64,000 bases of DNA from Gordonia otitidis NBRC 100426 (lineage in GTDB: Bacteria; Actinomycetota; Actinomycetes; Mycobacteriales; Mycobacteriaceae): contig NZ_BAFB01000065.1 of assembly GCF_000248075.1 (NCBI RefSeq), positions 88,598 to 152,597 on the forward strand, in the 5' to 3' direction. This document shows positions 38,821 through 46,275 of the stretch, piece after piece. A model generated the notes under the pieces. It was not told where the DNA came from. It worked only from the letters and a program-made list of their open reading frames with translations, and did no database searches. Positions within the stretch are counted from its first letter, which is position 1. The number at the start of each line of letters is the position of its first letter. A program made the translations under genes and the position numbers.

Positions 38821-39099
38821 TCACTCTTCGCCGATGGAGAAGCCGCCCTCGACGGCGCTCGACGAATAGCTGCGGAAGGCGATGTGCGTCGCACTGTGCC
38901 GCACACCGGGCAGACGATTGATCTTGCCGGTGACCACCTCGGCGATCTGCTCGTGATCGCGCACCCGGATCTTCGCGATCAGGTCGACATCGCCCGCGCA
39001 CGAGTACACCTCTTCCACACCGGGAATGTCTGCCACGGCCTGCGCGGTCTCGGGGATCTGGTGAACGTCGGCGTCGATCAGGACGATGGCGGTGATCAT
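38821..39099 (-). CDS. Stand-alone Lrp/AsnC ligand-binding (RAM) domain protein
   Basis: The 92-aa protein consists only of the Lrp/AsnC C-terminal sensing domain (ITAIVLIDADVHQIPETAQA, then IPGVEEVYSCAGDVDLIAKIRV and the GVRHSATHIAF strand). There is no DNA-binding HTH. Such proteins form oligomers that bind amino acids. Its ATG overlaps the stop of the upstream nuclease gene (ATGA), so the two are co-translated. The role beside a DNA-repair-like nuclease is unexplained. Confidence 0.9.
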   Translation of the reverse strand: MITAIVLIDADVHQIPETAQAVADIPGVEEVYSCAGDVDLIAKIRVRDHEQIAEVVTGKINRLPGVRHSATHIAFRSYSSSAVEGGFSIGEE

Positions 39100-40889
39100 G
39101 CGGGCAAGCGTAGTCGGCCGCTGTCGGTGCGCGGGTGCGACCGGTGCCGGGTTGTCGGAGCGTCGCGGGCGTGCCGTGCCGTCTGCGACCAGGCGAGCCA
39201 CCGCTGTGCCGACGCGGCCGGTGTCGCCAACGGCTCGCTGGCGTCCACGACGCGCGTCGCGGGATCGGTCACCCAGCGGGACAGCAGGCCCGCCTCCTCG
39301 GGCGATGCTCCTCGCAGCGGTCCGTCGCCGGGGACGACGGTCTCGGCGGCAGCCACCAGCGAGGCGATCACCGGCATCGGCGCGTGTCCGCGCCGAGCGA
39401 CTCCCGCGGCCGCGAGCCTGCCGTGCCGGATCACCGCGAGTTCCCAACCGCCGGCGCCGTCGGAACGCGCGACGACGAGTTCGGAGATGGTGCACAGCGC
39501 GGCCAGGCGCTGACACCGCGCGAGGTGATCGATGGCTGCAGCCATCCTGTCGCGGTGACGCGCGGCCGTTTCGAACATCTGGGCCTCGGAGATGACGTCG
39601 AGGCGTCTCGAGAGCGCGTCGAGGATGTCGTCGCATCGTCCGGCCACGAGGTCGACGACGGCGGTCACGGCCGGCAGATAGTCGGGAAGGGTCTGCGGGC
39701 GGGCCGATGCCGCGGCACAACCCCCGACGACGGGCCCACCGTCGTCGGGTAGACGACACCAGTGATGAGTCGCGGACGCGCCGAGCCGGGTGGAGCACGT
39801 CCGCAGTCCCGCGGCGCGCGCGATCAGCTCGGCGATCGTCGCGGCGGTGGTGCGATTGCCGACCGGTCCGATGCTGACCTCGCCCGGCGCCCGGGTGACG
39901 CGCAGACGAGCGAAACGTTCGCTGCTCAGCGTCACCCACCATCCGCGGTGCGGTTGCGTCGACCGACGGTTGTAGGCGGGTGCGTGTGCAGCGAGTAGCC
40001 GTAGTTCGCGTACACCGGCTTCGAGTGCGTGTGCGCACTCGACGTGATCGACACGATCGGCGAGCAGGACCATCTCGCCGATCCGGCGCCGGGGATCGGT
40101 ACCGGAGAAGTAGGAGCGCACGCGTCGACGGAGATCCGACGCCGTGCCGACGTAGAGGACCTCGCCGCTCGGACCGCGGAACAGGTAGACGCCGGGGCGC
40201 GCGGGAATCCTGTCGGCGAGGTGGCGCTTCGCGCGCACTCTCGGATCGGTGCGCGGCAGGTACCGGGTGAGCTCGCGGTAACTCTGTACCCCCTGGTTGC
40301 CGACGCGCTCGAGGAGATGATGAAAGACCTCGACGGTGGCGCGGGCGTCGTCGAGCGCGCGGTGCGTCGGGCGCACGGTGACGTCGAACAGGTCGGCCAG
40401 CGCGGACAAGCGGACCGTCGGGGCCTCGTCGCGTCCGAGTATCCGTCGGGCCATGGTGACTGTGCACAGCGTTGCCGTGAACGGCCACTGGAGGTGCAGT
40501 CGGAGCGCGTTCTGCCGGAGGAACGACATGTCGAAACGCGCGTTGTGGGCGACGAGTATCGAACCGCGTGCGAACTCGATGAACGACGGCAGCACCTCGT
40601 CGATGCGGGGAGCGTCGTAGACCATCGCCTCGGTGATGCCGGTCAGCGCGACGATCTGGGGAGGGATGGGTGCCCCGGGATCGACGAGTGTGGCGAATTC
40701 GCCCAACACCTGGCCCCCGCGGATCTTGACCGCCCCGATCTCGGTGATGCGATCGTCGGTGGCGCTCCCGCCGGTGGTCTCGAGGTCGACGACGACGAGC
40801 GTCGTGTCGAACAGGGAACGATCCGAGAACTCGTCGTCGGCGTCGTCATCCAGGTCGGAGAACGACATTTGGTCACCGCTGCTTGTCAC
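39096..40889 (-). CDS. DEDD 3'-5' exonuclease fused to GIY-YIG (UvrC-N/Cho-like) nuclease
   Basis: This 597-aa protein begins with a DnaQ-like DEDDh exonuclease (about residues 28-195): VVVDLETTGGSATDDRITEIG, LVAHNARFDMSFLR and the exo III motif HRALDDARATVEVFHHL. A GIY-YIG endonuclease of UvrC/Cho type follows from about residue 228: PARPGVYLFRGPSGEVLYVGTASDLRRRVRSYF, then a helical C-terminal part. Homologues (Rv2191 type) are widespread in actinobacteria and assumed to act in DNA repair, but no UvrC helix-hairpin-helix is seen. It is on the same strand as, and overlaps, the AsnC-domain gene. The divergent 245-nt upstream gap shows nothing recognisable. Confidence 0.9.
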   Translation of the reverse strand: MTSSGDQMSFSDLDDDADDEFSDRSLFDTTLVVVDLETTGGSATDDRITEIGAVKIRGGQVLGEFATLVDPGAPIPPQIVALTGITEAMVYDAPRIDEVLPSFIEFARGSILVAHNARFDMSFLRQNALRLHLQWPFTATLCTVTMARRILGRDEAPTVRLSALADLFDVTVRPTHRALDDARATVEVFHHLLERVGNQGVQSYRELTRYLPRTDPRVRAKRHLADRIPARPGVYLFRGPSGEVLYVGTASDLRRRVRSYFSGTDPRRRIGEMVLLADRVDHVECAHALEAGVRELRLLAAHAPAYNRRSTQPHRGWWVTLSSERFARLRVTRAPGEVSIGPVGNRTTAATIAELIARAAGLRTCSTRLGASATHHWCRLPDDGGPVVGGCAAASARPQTLPDYLPAVTAVVDLVAGRCDDILDALSRRLDVISEAQMFETAARHRDRMAAAIDHLARCQRLAALCTISELVVARSDGAGGWELAVIRHGRLAAAGVARRGHAPMPVIASLVAAAETVVPGDGPLRGASPEEAGLLSRWVTDPATRVVDASEPLATPAASAQRWLAWSQTARHARDAPTTRHRSHPRTDSGRLRLPA

Positions 40890-41134
40890 CTCGCGAACAG
40901 TAGTTCGAACCTCTGACAGCTCCGAGTCGTTGCTGGTGGGGCGCGTGTTCTCACTGGGACGCCCGGGCGAGGGGCCGTGATCTCGACGAGACCTGACCGA
41001 ACTTGTCAGTGGGGGTGCCTAGTCTCGCCGTCAGATGGAGTCGGCGGATGCGCAGACCCGTCGGGAGGAGGGGAAGCCTCCCGACAGCACGCGCATCCAG
41101 GGCTCTACACCCCCACTGAGACGGAGATCACATC

Positions 41135-41419
41135 ATGGACATCGACTGCAGCACCTGCCCCGGTCGCGACCACGCGTGCGACGAGTGTGTGATGACAGTA
41201 CTTTTTGGACCACTGACCTGCGATGACGCTCCTGCCGCGAGGTGGCATGAGCGCCATGTCGCGACCCGCGATGGCGACGCCGAGATCGTCGCCGCCATCG
41301 ATACGTTCACCCGTGCTGCAATGGCCTCCAGCGCTGATGCACGATCTGCAAGGGCAGCCATTCGCGCAGTTCAACCGGGGAATCCGGGCGCGCAATCGCC
41401 TACGCCGCGTGCCGGTTAG
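41135..41419 (+). CDS. Small cysteine-containing conserved hypothetical protein
   Basis: The 94-aa protein starts MDIDCSTCPGRDHACDECVM: five acidic-flanked positions include four Cys (C5, C8, C15, C18), a possible metal site of CxxC-x6-CxxC form. The rest is Ala/Arg-rich and helical. GGAG lies 8 nt before the ATG. Similar short proteins with this N-terminal Cys pattern occur in many actinobacteria, often near NlpC/P60 genes (recollection, not searched). The function is unknown. Confidence 0.75.
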   Translation: MDIDCSTCPGRDHACDECVMTVLFGPLTCDDAPAARWHERHVATRDGDAEIVAAIDTFTRAAMASSADARSARAAIRAVQPGNPGAQSPTPRAG

Positions 41420-41529
41420 TCTCCACAGGTCGAACACGCTGTTTGTCGGCTAGTGGACAGACACGCTCCGGGTTTCGTAACCTTTCCGAGACCTTTGCGG
41501 AGCGTCCCGCTCCAACAGGAGAGGTTCGC

Positions 41530-41712
41530 AGGGGTCACCGCTCAATCGCCAGGACTGTCGAGTCCCGGCGTACCGGGGAACCACACATTTTTCGGAGTGA
41601 TCCGAATGGGGTGAATCGCGCTCTCGTTCCGGTGTTCGCATCCGGACGCGCGTGTGCGTAGGGCCATTTCTTCCGGCCCGAATCCGACAGCTAACCCGGT
41701 CGGCGGTAGAGG
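41530..41712 (+). ncRNA. c-di-AMP riboswitch (ydaO-yuaA type)
   Basis: The leader of the first NlpC/P60 gene contains the conserved ydaO blocks in order. They are CGCTCAATCGCC...GGACTG (P1/P2 side), ACCGGGGAACCACA near 41571, GGGGTGAATCG near 41608-41618, and CCGAATCCGACAGCTAACC near 41676-41695, followed by a closing GGCGG. These can be matched by eye with the B. subtilis ydaO element (GGGGGACCCA, GGGTGAAT, AATCCGTCAGCTAACC). The element ends just before the AGGAG of the gene. In actinobacteria this class controls cell-wall hydrolases and usually switches expression off when c-di-AMP is high. The upstream part of the gap (41420-41529) should hold the promoter. Confidence 0.88.
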
Positions 41713-41735
41713 GAGAACAAAGGAGAACACCCTTC

Positions 41736-42437
41736 GTGGCCAAACATCGTTTGGAACAGCCCGACCGCGGCAAGGTCGCAAAGAAGGCGGTAATCGCCGG
41801 GTCGATCACATTCGGCTCGCTTGCCGCTGCCGCTGGTCCCGCTCTGGCCGCCCCGGTCACCGTGCCCAATGTCGGCACCTTCGAACTACCGGGCGTCGAC
41901 ACCAAGCAGATCCCGGCGCAATTCCAGGAGCACAAGGCTCCGGTCGTCAAGAAGCAGGACGTCGCGAAGGCGCCCGACGCCACGGTCGAGATCCCGAACG
42001 TCGGCAAGTTCACGCTTCCGGGTATCAACGACAACCAGATCCCGCCGCAGCTGCGTCCGCAGGGTGGTCGCTCGCTGCTCGCCCCCACGCAAACCGCGGG
42101 TGAGAAGGCAGTGCGTGCCGCCGAGTCCAAGATCGGCGCCCCGTACTCGTACGGCGCCGCGGGTCCCGACGCGTTCGACTGCTCCGGACTGACGAGCTGG
42201 GCGTTCCGTCAGGCAGGGCTGACGATTCCGCGTGACAGCTACGGGCAGCTCGGTGGAGGTACACCGGTCGCCTCGCTGGCCGCTGCGAAGCCCGGCGACA
42301 TCCTGGTGTTCAACGGTGGTGGACACGTCGGCCTCTACATCGGCAACGGACAGTTCATCCACGCATCGACCTACGGCGTCCCCGTGAAGAAGGACGTCGT
42401 GAAGAATTGGAGTCTGGTCGGTATCCGCCGCTACTGA
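41736..42437 (+). CDS. Secreted NlpC/P60 peptidoglycan hydrolase
   Basis: The 233-aa protein has a basic N-terminus, a hydrophobic signal segment at about residues 21-42 with an Ala-rich cleavage region (AGPALAAP), a linker with two copies of a VPNVGTFELPG/IPNVGKFTLPG motif, and a C-terminal NlpC/P60 domain. The catalytic Cys is in FDCSGLTSWAF and the His in GGGHVGLYIG, with FIHAST after. It should cut peptidoglycan stem peptides (D-Glu-mDAP type). AGGAG lies 10 nt before the GTG. It is controlled by the c-di-AMP riboswitch directly upstream. Confidence 0.92.
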   Translation: MAKHRLEQPDRGKVAKKAVIAGSITFGSLAAAAGPALAAPVTVPNVGTFELPGVDTKQIPAQFQEHKAPVVKKQDVAKAPDATVEIPNVGKFTLPGINDNQIPPQLRPQGGRSLLAPTQTAGEKAVRAAESKIGAPYSYGAAGPDAFDCSGLTSWAFRQAGLTIPRDSYGQLGGGTPVASLAAAKPGDILVFNGGGHVGLYIGNGQFIHASTYGVPVKKDVVKNWSLVGIRRY

Positions 42438-42609
42438 GCGCGGAAGATTCTGATCGAGAGTTCGTGAGGTCGGGCGGTTCACGTCGAGATACGTGATCCG
42501 CCCGACCGGCGGTCTGGGCCGTGACGCTCACGTTAGGGTGGAGCGCGCGGCGTTCTCGTGTCCGCGAGGAGCCAACGAGACCGTCGGCGGTGAGGAGAGT
42601 GAACACAGA

Positions 42610-43677
42610 GTGGTTGCGGGATCGAAGGCGACGAGGCGTCGACCGCATTCGGCAGTGACCGTCGTCGTGATAGCGCTGATCATCGCTGTGGCGCAGGTCT
42701 TCTCGATGTCGATCGCGGGACCGTCGAACGCGGAGCCCGCTCGCACACCCGACCAACTCCTCACCGAGTACAAGAAGCTCAGCACAGACGCCGAGAAGTC
42801 GTCGGAATCGATGCACAACGCGCAGATCGAGTACGACAAGCAGCGGAACATCGTCACCACTGCCCGCAAGGACTCGGCCGACGCCCAGAAGAGTCTCGAG
42901 ACCTCTCGAAAGACTCTCGGCGCGTACCAGAAGCGTGTCGACACGATCGTGCGTGCCAGTTACAAGGGTGCCCGCGTCAACCGGCTCTACGCCGTGCTCG
43001 TCAGTGACTCGCCGCAGTCGTTGCTCGACCAGATGTCGGGTCTCGAGGTGATCTCGCGACAGGCGTCGGCAGATCTGACCGGGTTGAAGAAGGCCCGCGC
43101 CCAGATGGCGTCGGCGAAGGCGAAGGCCGACCGCACCGCCGCCGAGGCCACCACGGCTGTGTCGGCCGCCGAGCGTGTTCGCGGGGATCTGCAGGCCAAG
43201 CAGGCCAATCTCCAACTCCAGGCCGTTCAGGTACGCGCGGTCTACGAGTCGATGACCGGCAAGCAACTCAATGCCCTGCGCGGACCCAAGTTCGATTTCG
43301 ACCCCCGTGCGGTGCCCAAGGGCACCTCCGCGGCGCTTGCCGCCGTCCAGGCCGCTCTCACCCGGATCGGCGACCCCTACGTCTGGGGCGCAACCGGTCC
43401 TGATTCGTTCGACTGCTCGGGGCTCATGGTGTGGGCCTACCAGCAGGCCGGAAAGACTCTCCCGCGCTCGAGTGAGGCCCAGATGGGTTCGGGTACGGCC
43501 GTCGATCGCAACGACCTGCAGCCCGGGGACCTGATCATCTATTACCCGGACGCCCACCACGTCGGAATGTACGTCGGCGACGGCTATGTGATCCACGCGT
43601 CGACGTTCGGTGTCCCGGTCAAGGTGGTTCCCATCGACCAGGCCGGGCCGTACGCGGCCGCGCGTCGCTACGCGTGA
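42610..43677 (+). CDS. Secreted NlpC/P60 hydrolase with coiled-coil N-terminus (RipC/RipA-like)
   Basis: The 355-aa protein has a signal-anchor at about residues 13-36, a long coiled coil from about 45 to 220 (heptad-rich, many Lys/Ala/Asp) and a C-terminal NlpC/P60 domain. The latter has catalytic Cys in FDCSGLMVWAY, His in AHHVGMYVG and then VIHASTFGVPVKV. The layout matches Rv2190c-type endopeptidases that are controlled through the coiled coil by an FtsEX-like partner in mycobacteria. GTG at 42610 is used; GAGGAG lies about 14 nt upstream. A TAGGGT -10-like box lies near 42534. No riboswitch is seen before this one. Confidence 0.9.
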   Translation: MVAGSKATRRRPHSAVTVVVIALIIAVAQVFSMSIAGPSNAEPARTPDQLLTEYKKLSTDAEKSSESMHNAQIEYDKQRNIVTTARKDSADAQKSLETSRKTLGAYQKRVDTIVRASYKGARVNRLYAVLVSDSPQSLLDQMSGLEVISRQASADLTGLKKARAQMASAKAKADRTAAEATTAVSAAERVRGDLQAKQANLQLQAVQVRAVYESMTGKQLNALRGPKFDFDPRAVPKGTSAALAAVQAALTRIGDPYVWGATGPDSFDCSGLMVWAYQQAGKTLPRSSEAQMGSGTAVDRNDLQPGDLIIYYPDAHHVGMYVGDGYVIHASTFGVPVKVVPIDQAGPYAAARRYA

Positions 43678-43689
43678 TGCGCGGACAGC

Positions 43690-45132
43690 GTGCATCCTGA
43701 TCGTTCGGCTGCGCGCGTCGCATGGGTGGTCCTGGCCGCTGCAACGCTGATGGCTGGTGCCTCGGCGTGTTCGTCGGATGAGGGTGTCCGTGCATCGTCG
43801 TCGTCGACGGTCTCCACGACGAGCACCAACCCCAACATTTACCTGCAGGAGCGGTCAGAGGGTGTCGAGCGTCTTCTCGACAGCCTGACCACAGCCCTGA
43901 CCGACGGAGATCGCCGTGCGCTCGACGCCGTCCTCGACGGCACGGCGAGCGAACCTTTCCGGCAATCCCTCGTAGTCGCGTCGCAGAACCTCTCCGACAG
44001 CAGCAGCTCGACCGCGGCCACTACCACGGAATCCACCACAGCGGCATCCACCCAGAGTCCGCCTCGTCGGGGAACTCCGGTGCGGTTCAAGGAGTTCGGA
44101 TATCGGTTGCCGCCGGTGCAGGGCGCCGAGATCCAGTTGCCCGCCGAGGTGCAGACCAGACTCGCCGCGCAGGGCAGCACCGATACCTGGGTGGCACCGG
44201 TGCAACTGCACTACGCACTCGGAGGTGCAGCGTCGCCCGGCGTCGACGAGCCGACGGTGACCGTTGATCAGGAGTTGGTGGTCGCCCGATACGGCGACGA
44301 CTGGAAACTGGTCGGTGACGCAACGCTTCTCGGCGACGAGGCCGCGGCGCAGCAACTGTGGGATCTGCCCGGACTCGAGGCCACCGATGTGCTCACCGGG
44401 GGAGGAGCGTCGACAGTGCTCTCGTACCCGGGCACGGACGGGACCGTGGACCGCACGCGTAACGTCCTGCGGCAGTCGGTCTCAGCGGTCACGGCGTTCT
44501 GGGGACCGCAATGGCCGCGTCGTGCCGTCGTGGTGGCGACGGCAACGCCTGAGGAGTTCGCCGCGATCGCGCACAGCTCGCCGACGGATACGTCGTCGGC
44601 CGCGGCGGCCACCGTGTTCGATCGCGTCGACGGCGACACGGTGGTCGGCCAACGCGTCGTCCTCGCCCCCGCGGCGCAGGAACTTCCGCAACCGGCACTT
44701 GCCGTGGTGCTCCGGCACGAACTCACCCACGTCGCCGCGCGGTCGGTGACCGCAAAGGACGCGCCGCTCTGGATCACCGAGGGCGTCGCGGAGTATGTCG
44801 GCCGCAAGGGCACCTATGTACGGCTCGACGACGCCGCTCCGGACCTCGCCGCCGCCGTGCGAGCGGGGCAGAGTCCGAATGCACTGCCGTCGGATCAGGA
44901 ATTCGATGTCGCGTCGGACCGCTCTGCGCTGGCATACCAAACCGCGTGGGCGCTCGCGGCCTATGTCGCCGACCGCTACGGTGAGGTACGGCTCAAGGCC
45001 CTGTATCGAGGGGTCGCGGCGTCGGGAGACGCCGGCCGACAGGACAACGCGATCGTGACCGCGCTCGGCGTCGATCGCAACCGTCTGATCGCCGAATGGC
45101 GCGGATGGCTCGCGCAACAGGTTCCGGGATAG
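43690..45132 (+). CDS. Lipoprotein with HExxH metallopeptidase-like domain
   Basis: The 480-aa protein has a lipoprotein signal ending in the lipobox GASAC (Cys near residue 27), a Ser/Thr-rich spacer and an NTF2-like middle region (residues 50-230). The C-terminal domain has RHELTHVAA near residue 341 and WITEGVAEYVG about 22 residues later. HExxH plus a downstream Glu is the gluzincin pattern of peptidase-MA-like proteins, so zinc protease activity on the cell surface is plausible. It begins 12 nt after the second NlpC/P60 gene and ends 8 nt before pimB', suggesting one operon. It occupies the place of Rv2189c. Confidence 0.82.
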   Translation: MHPDRSAARVAWVVLAAATLMAGASACSSDEGVRASSSSTVSTTSTNPNIYLQERSEGVERLLDSLTTALTDGDRRALDAVLDGTASEPFRQSLVVASQNLSDSSSSTAATTTESTTAASTQSPPRRGTPVRFKEFGYRLPPVQGAEIQLPAEVQTRLAAQGSTDTWVAPVQLHYALGGAASPGVDEPTVTVDQELVVARYGDDWKLVGDATLLGDEAAAQQLWDLPGLEATDVLTGGGASTVLSYPGTDGTVDRTRNVLRQSVSAVTAFWGPQWPRRAVVVATATPEEFAAIAHSSPTDTSSAAAATVFDRVDGDTVVGQRVVLAPAAQELPQPALAVVLRHELTHVAARSVTAKDAPLWITEGVAEYVGRKGTYVRLDDAAPDLAAAVRAGQSPNALPSDQEFDVASDRSALAYQTAWALAAYVADRYGEVRLKALYRGVAASGDAGRQDNAIVTALGVDRNRLIAEWRGWLAQQVPG

Positions 45133-45140
45133 GGAGTGCG

Positions 45141-46259
45141 GTGCGTCGAACTCTGTTGGTGACCAACGATTTTCCGCCACGGGCTGGTGGAATCCAGTCG
45201 TACCTGCAGAATCTCGTCGACCTACTTCCCTCCGACGACATCGTCGTTTACGCGTCGCGATGGAAGGGGCATCTGGAATTCGATGCGCAACAGCCCTATC
45301 GCGTGTATCGACACGGTACGACGCTGATGCTGCCGACACCGTTCGTCGCCCGCCGGGCTGCCGACATCATCCGTCGCGAAGACATCGAGACCGTGTGGTT
45401 CGGCGCTGCTGCGCCCTTGGCGGTGATGGCGCCCGCGCTGCGTCGGGCGGGCGCCAACCGGATCATCGCCAGCACGCATGGCCACGAGGTGGGCTGGTCG
45501 ATGCTCCCCGGCGCACGCCAGGTGCTGCGCCACATCGGCAATCACACGGACGCGATCACCTACGTCAGCAAGTACACCCGGGATCGGTTTGCTTCGGCAT
45601 TCGGGCGAAACGCGGCGCTCGAGTACCTGCCGCCGGGTGTCGACACGACCCGGTTCGCGCCGAACCCCCTTGCGCGCCAACAGCTACGTGCGAGACTGGC
45701 GCTCGGTGACGCGCCGACCATCCTGTGTCTGTCGCGACTGGTGCCGCGCAAAGGGCAGGACATGTTGATCCGCGCGCTGCCGCTGATCCGCAGGGAGATG
45801 CCCGACGTGAAGCTCGTCATCGTCGGGGGCGGGCCCTACGCGGACGCTCTGCATCGTCTCGCGCGCGACGAGGGGGTGACCGACCACGTGATCTTCACGG
45901 GCTCGGTTCCCGCAGCGGAACTCGGCGCCTACCACAATATCGCCGACGTTTTCGCCATGCCCGCGCGCACACGCGGTGGCGGACTCGATGTGGAGGGGTT
46001 CGGGATCGTCTACCTCGAGGCCTCCGCGACGGGCGTGCCTGTGATCGCCGGACGGTCGGGTGGTGCACCGGAGACGGTCGTCGAAGGCGAGACCGGCACG
46101 GTGGTCGACGGCCGCGATGTCCCGGCGATCGCGCTGGCTGCCCTCGCCATGCTCAGCGATCGCGCCGCGGCCGCGGCCATGGGCGCCACCGGCCGCGCGT
46201 TCACAGAAGAGAGATGGCAGTGGCGACACATGGCCGCGCGTCTGGAGCAACTGCTCTAG
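45141..46259 (+). CDS. pimB: GDP-mannose-dependent PIM1 alpha-1,6-mannosyltransferase (GT4)
   Basis: The 372-aa GT-B enzyme adds the second mannose to phosphatidylinositol mannoside on the cytoplasmic face. Family features are TNDFPPRAGGIQSYL at the N-terminus, STHGHEVGWSMLPGAR, the nucleotide-sugar LSRLVPRKGQDMLI, and the GT4 E-x7-E region GFGIVYLEASATGVPVIAG. The GTG at 45141 has GGGAG 4 nt upstream. It corresponds to Rv2188c. It follows the lipoprotein gene with 8 nt between. Confidence 0.94.
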   Translation: MRRTLLVTNDFPPRAGGIQSYLQNLVDLLPSDDIVVYASRWKGHLEFDAQQPYRVYRHGTTLMLPTPFVARRAADIIRREDIETVWFGAAAPLAVMAPALRRAGANRIIASTHGHEVGWSMLPGARQVLRHIGNHTDAITYVSKYTRDRFASAFGRNAALEYLPPGVDTTRFAPNPLARQQLRARLALGDAPTILCLSRLVPRKGQDMLIRALPLIRREMPDVKLVIVGGGPYADALHRLARDEGVTDHVIFTGSVPAAELGAYHNIADVFAMPARTRGGGLDVEGFGIVYLEASATGVPVIAGRSGGAPETVVEGETGTVVDGRDVPAIALAALAMLSDRAAAAAMGATGRAFTEERWQWRHMAARLEQLL

Positions 46260-46275
46260 ACGCGCGGCGACGGGA

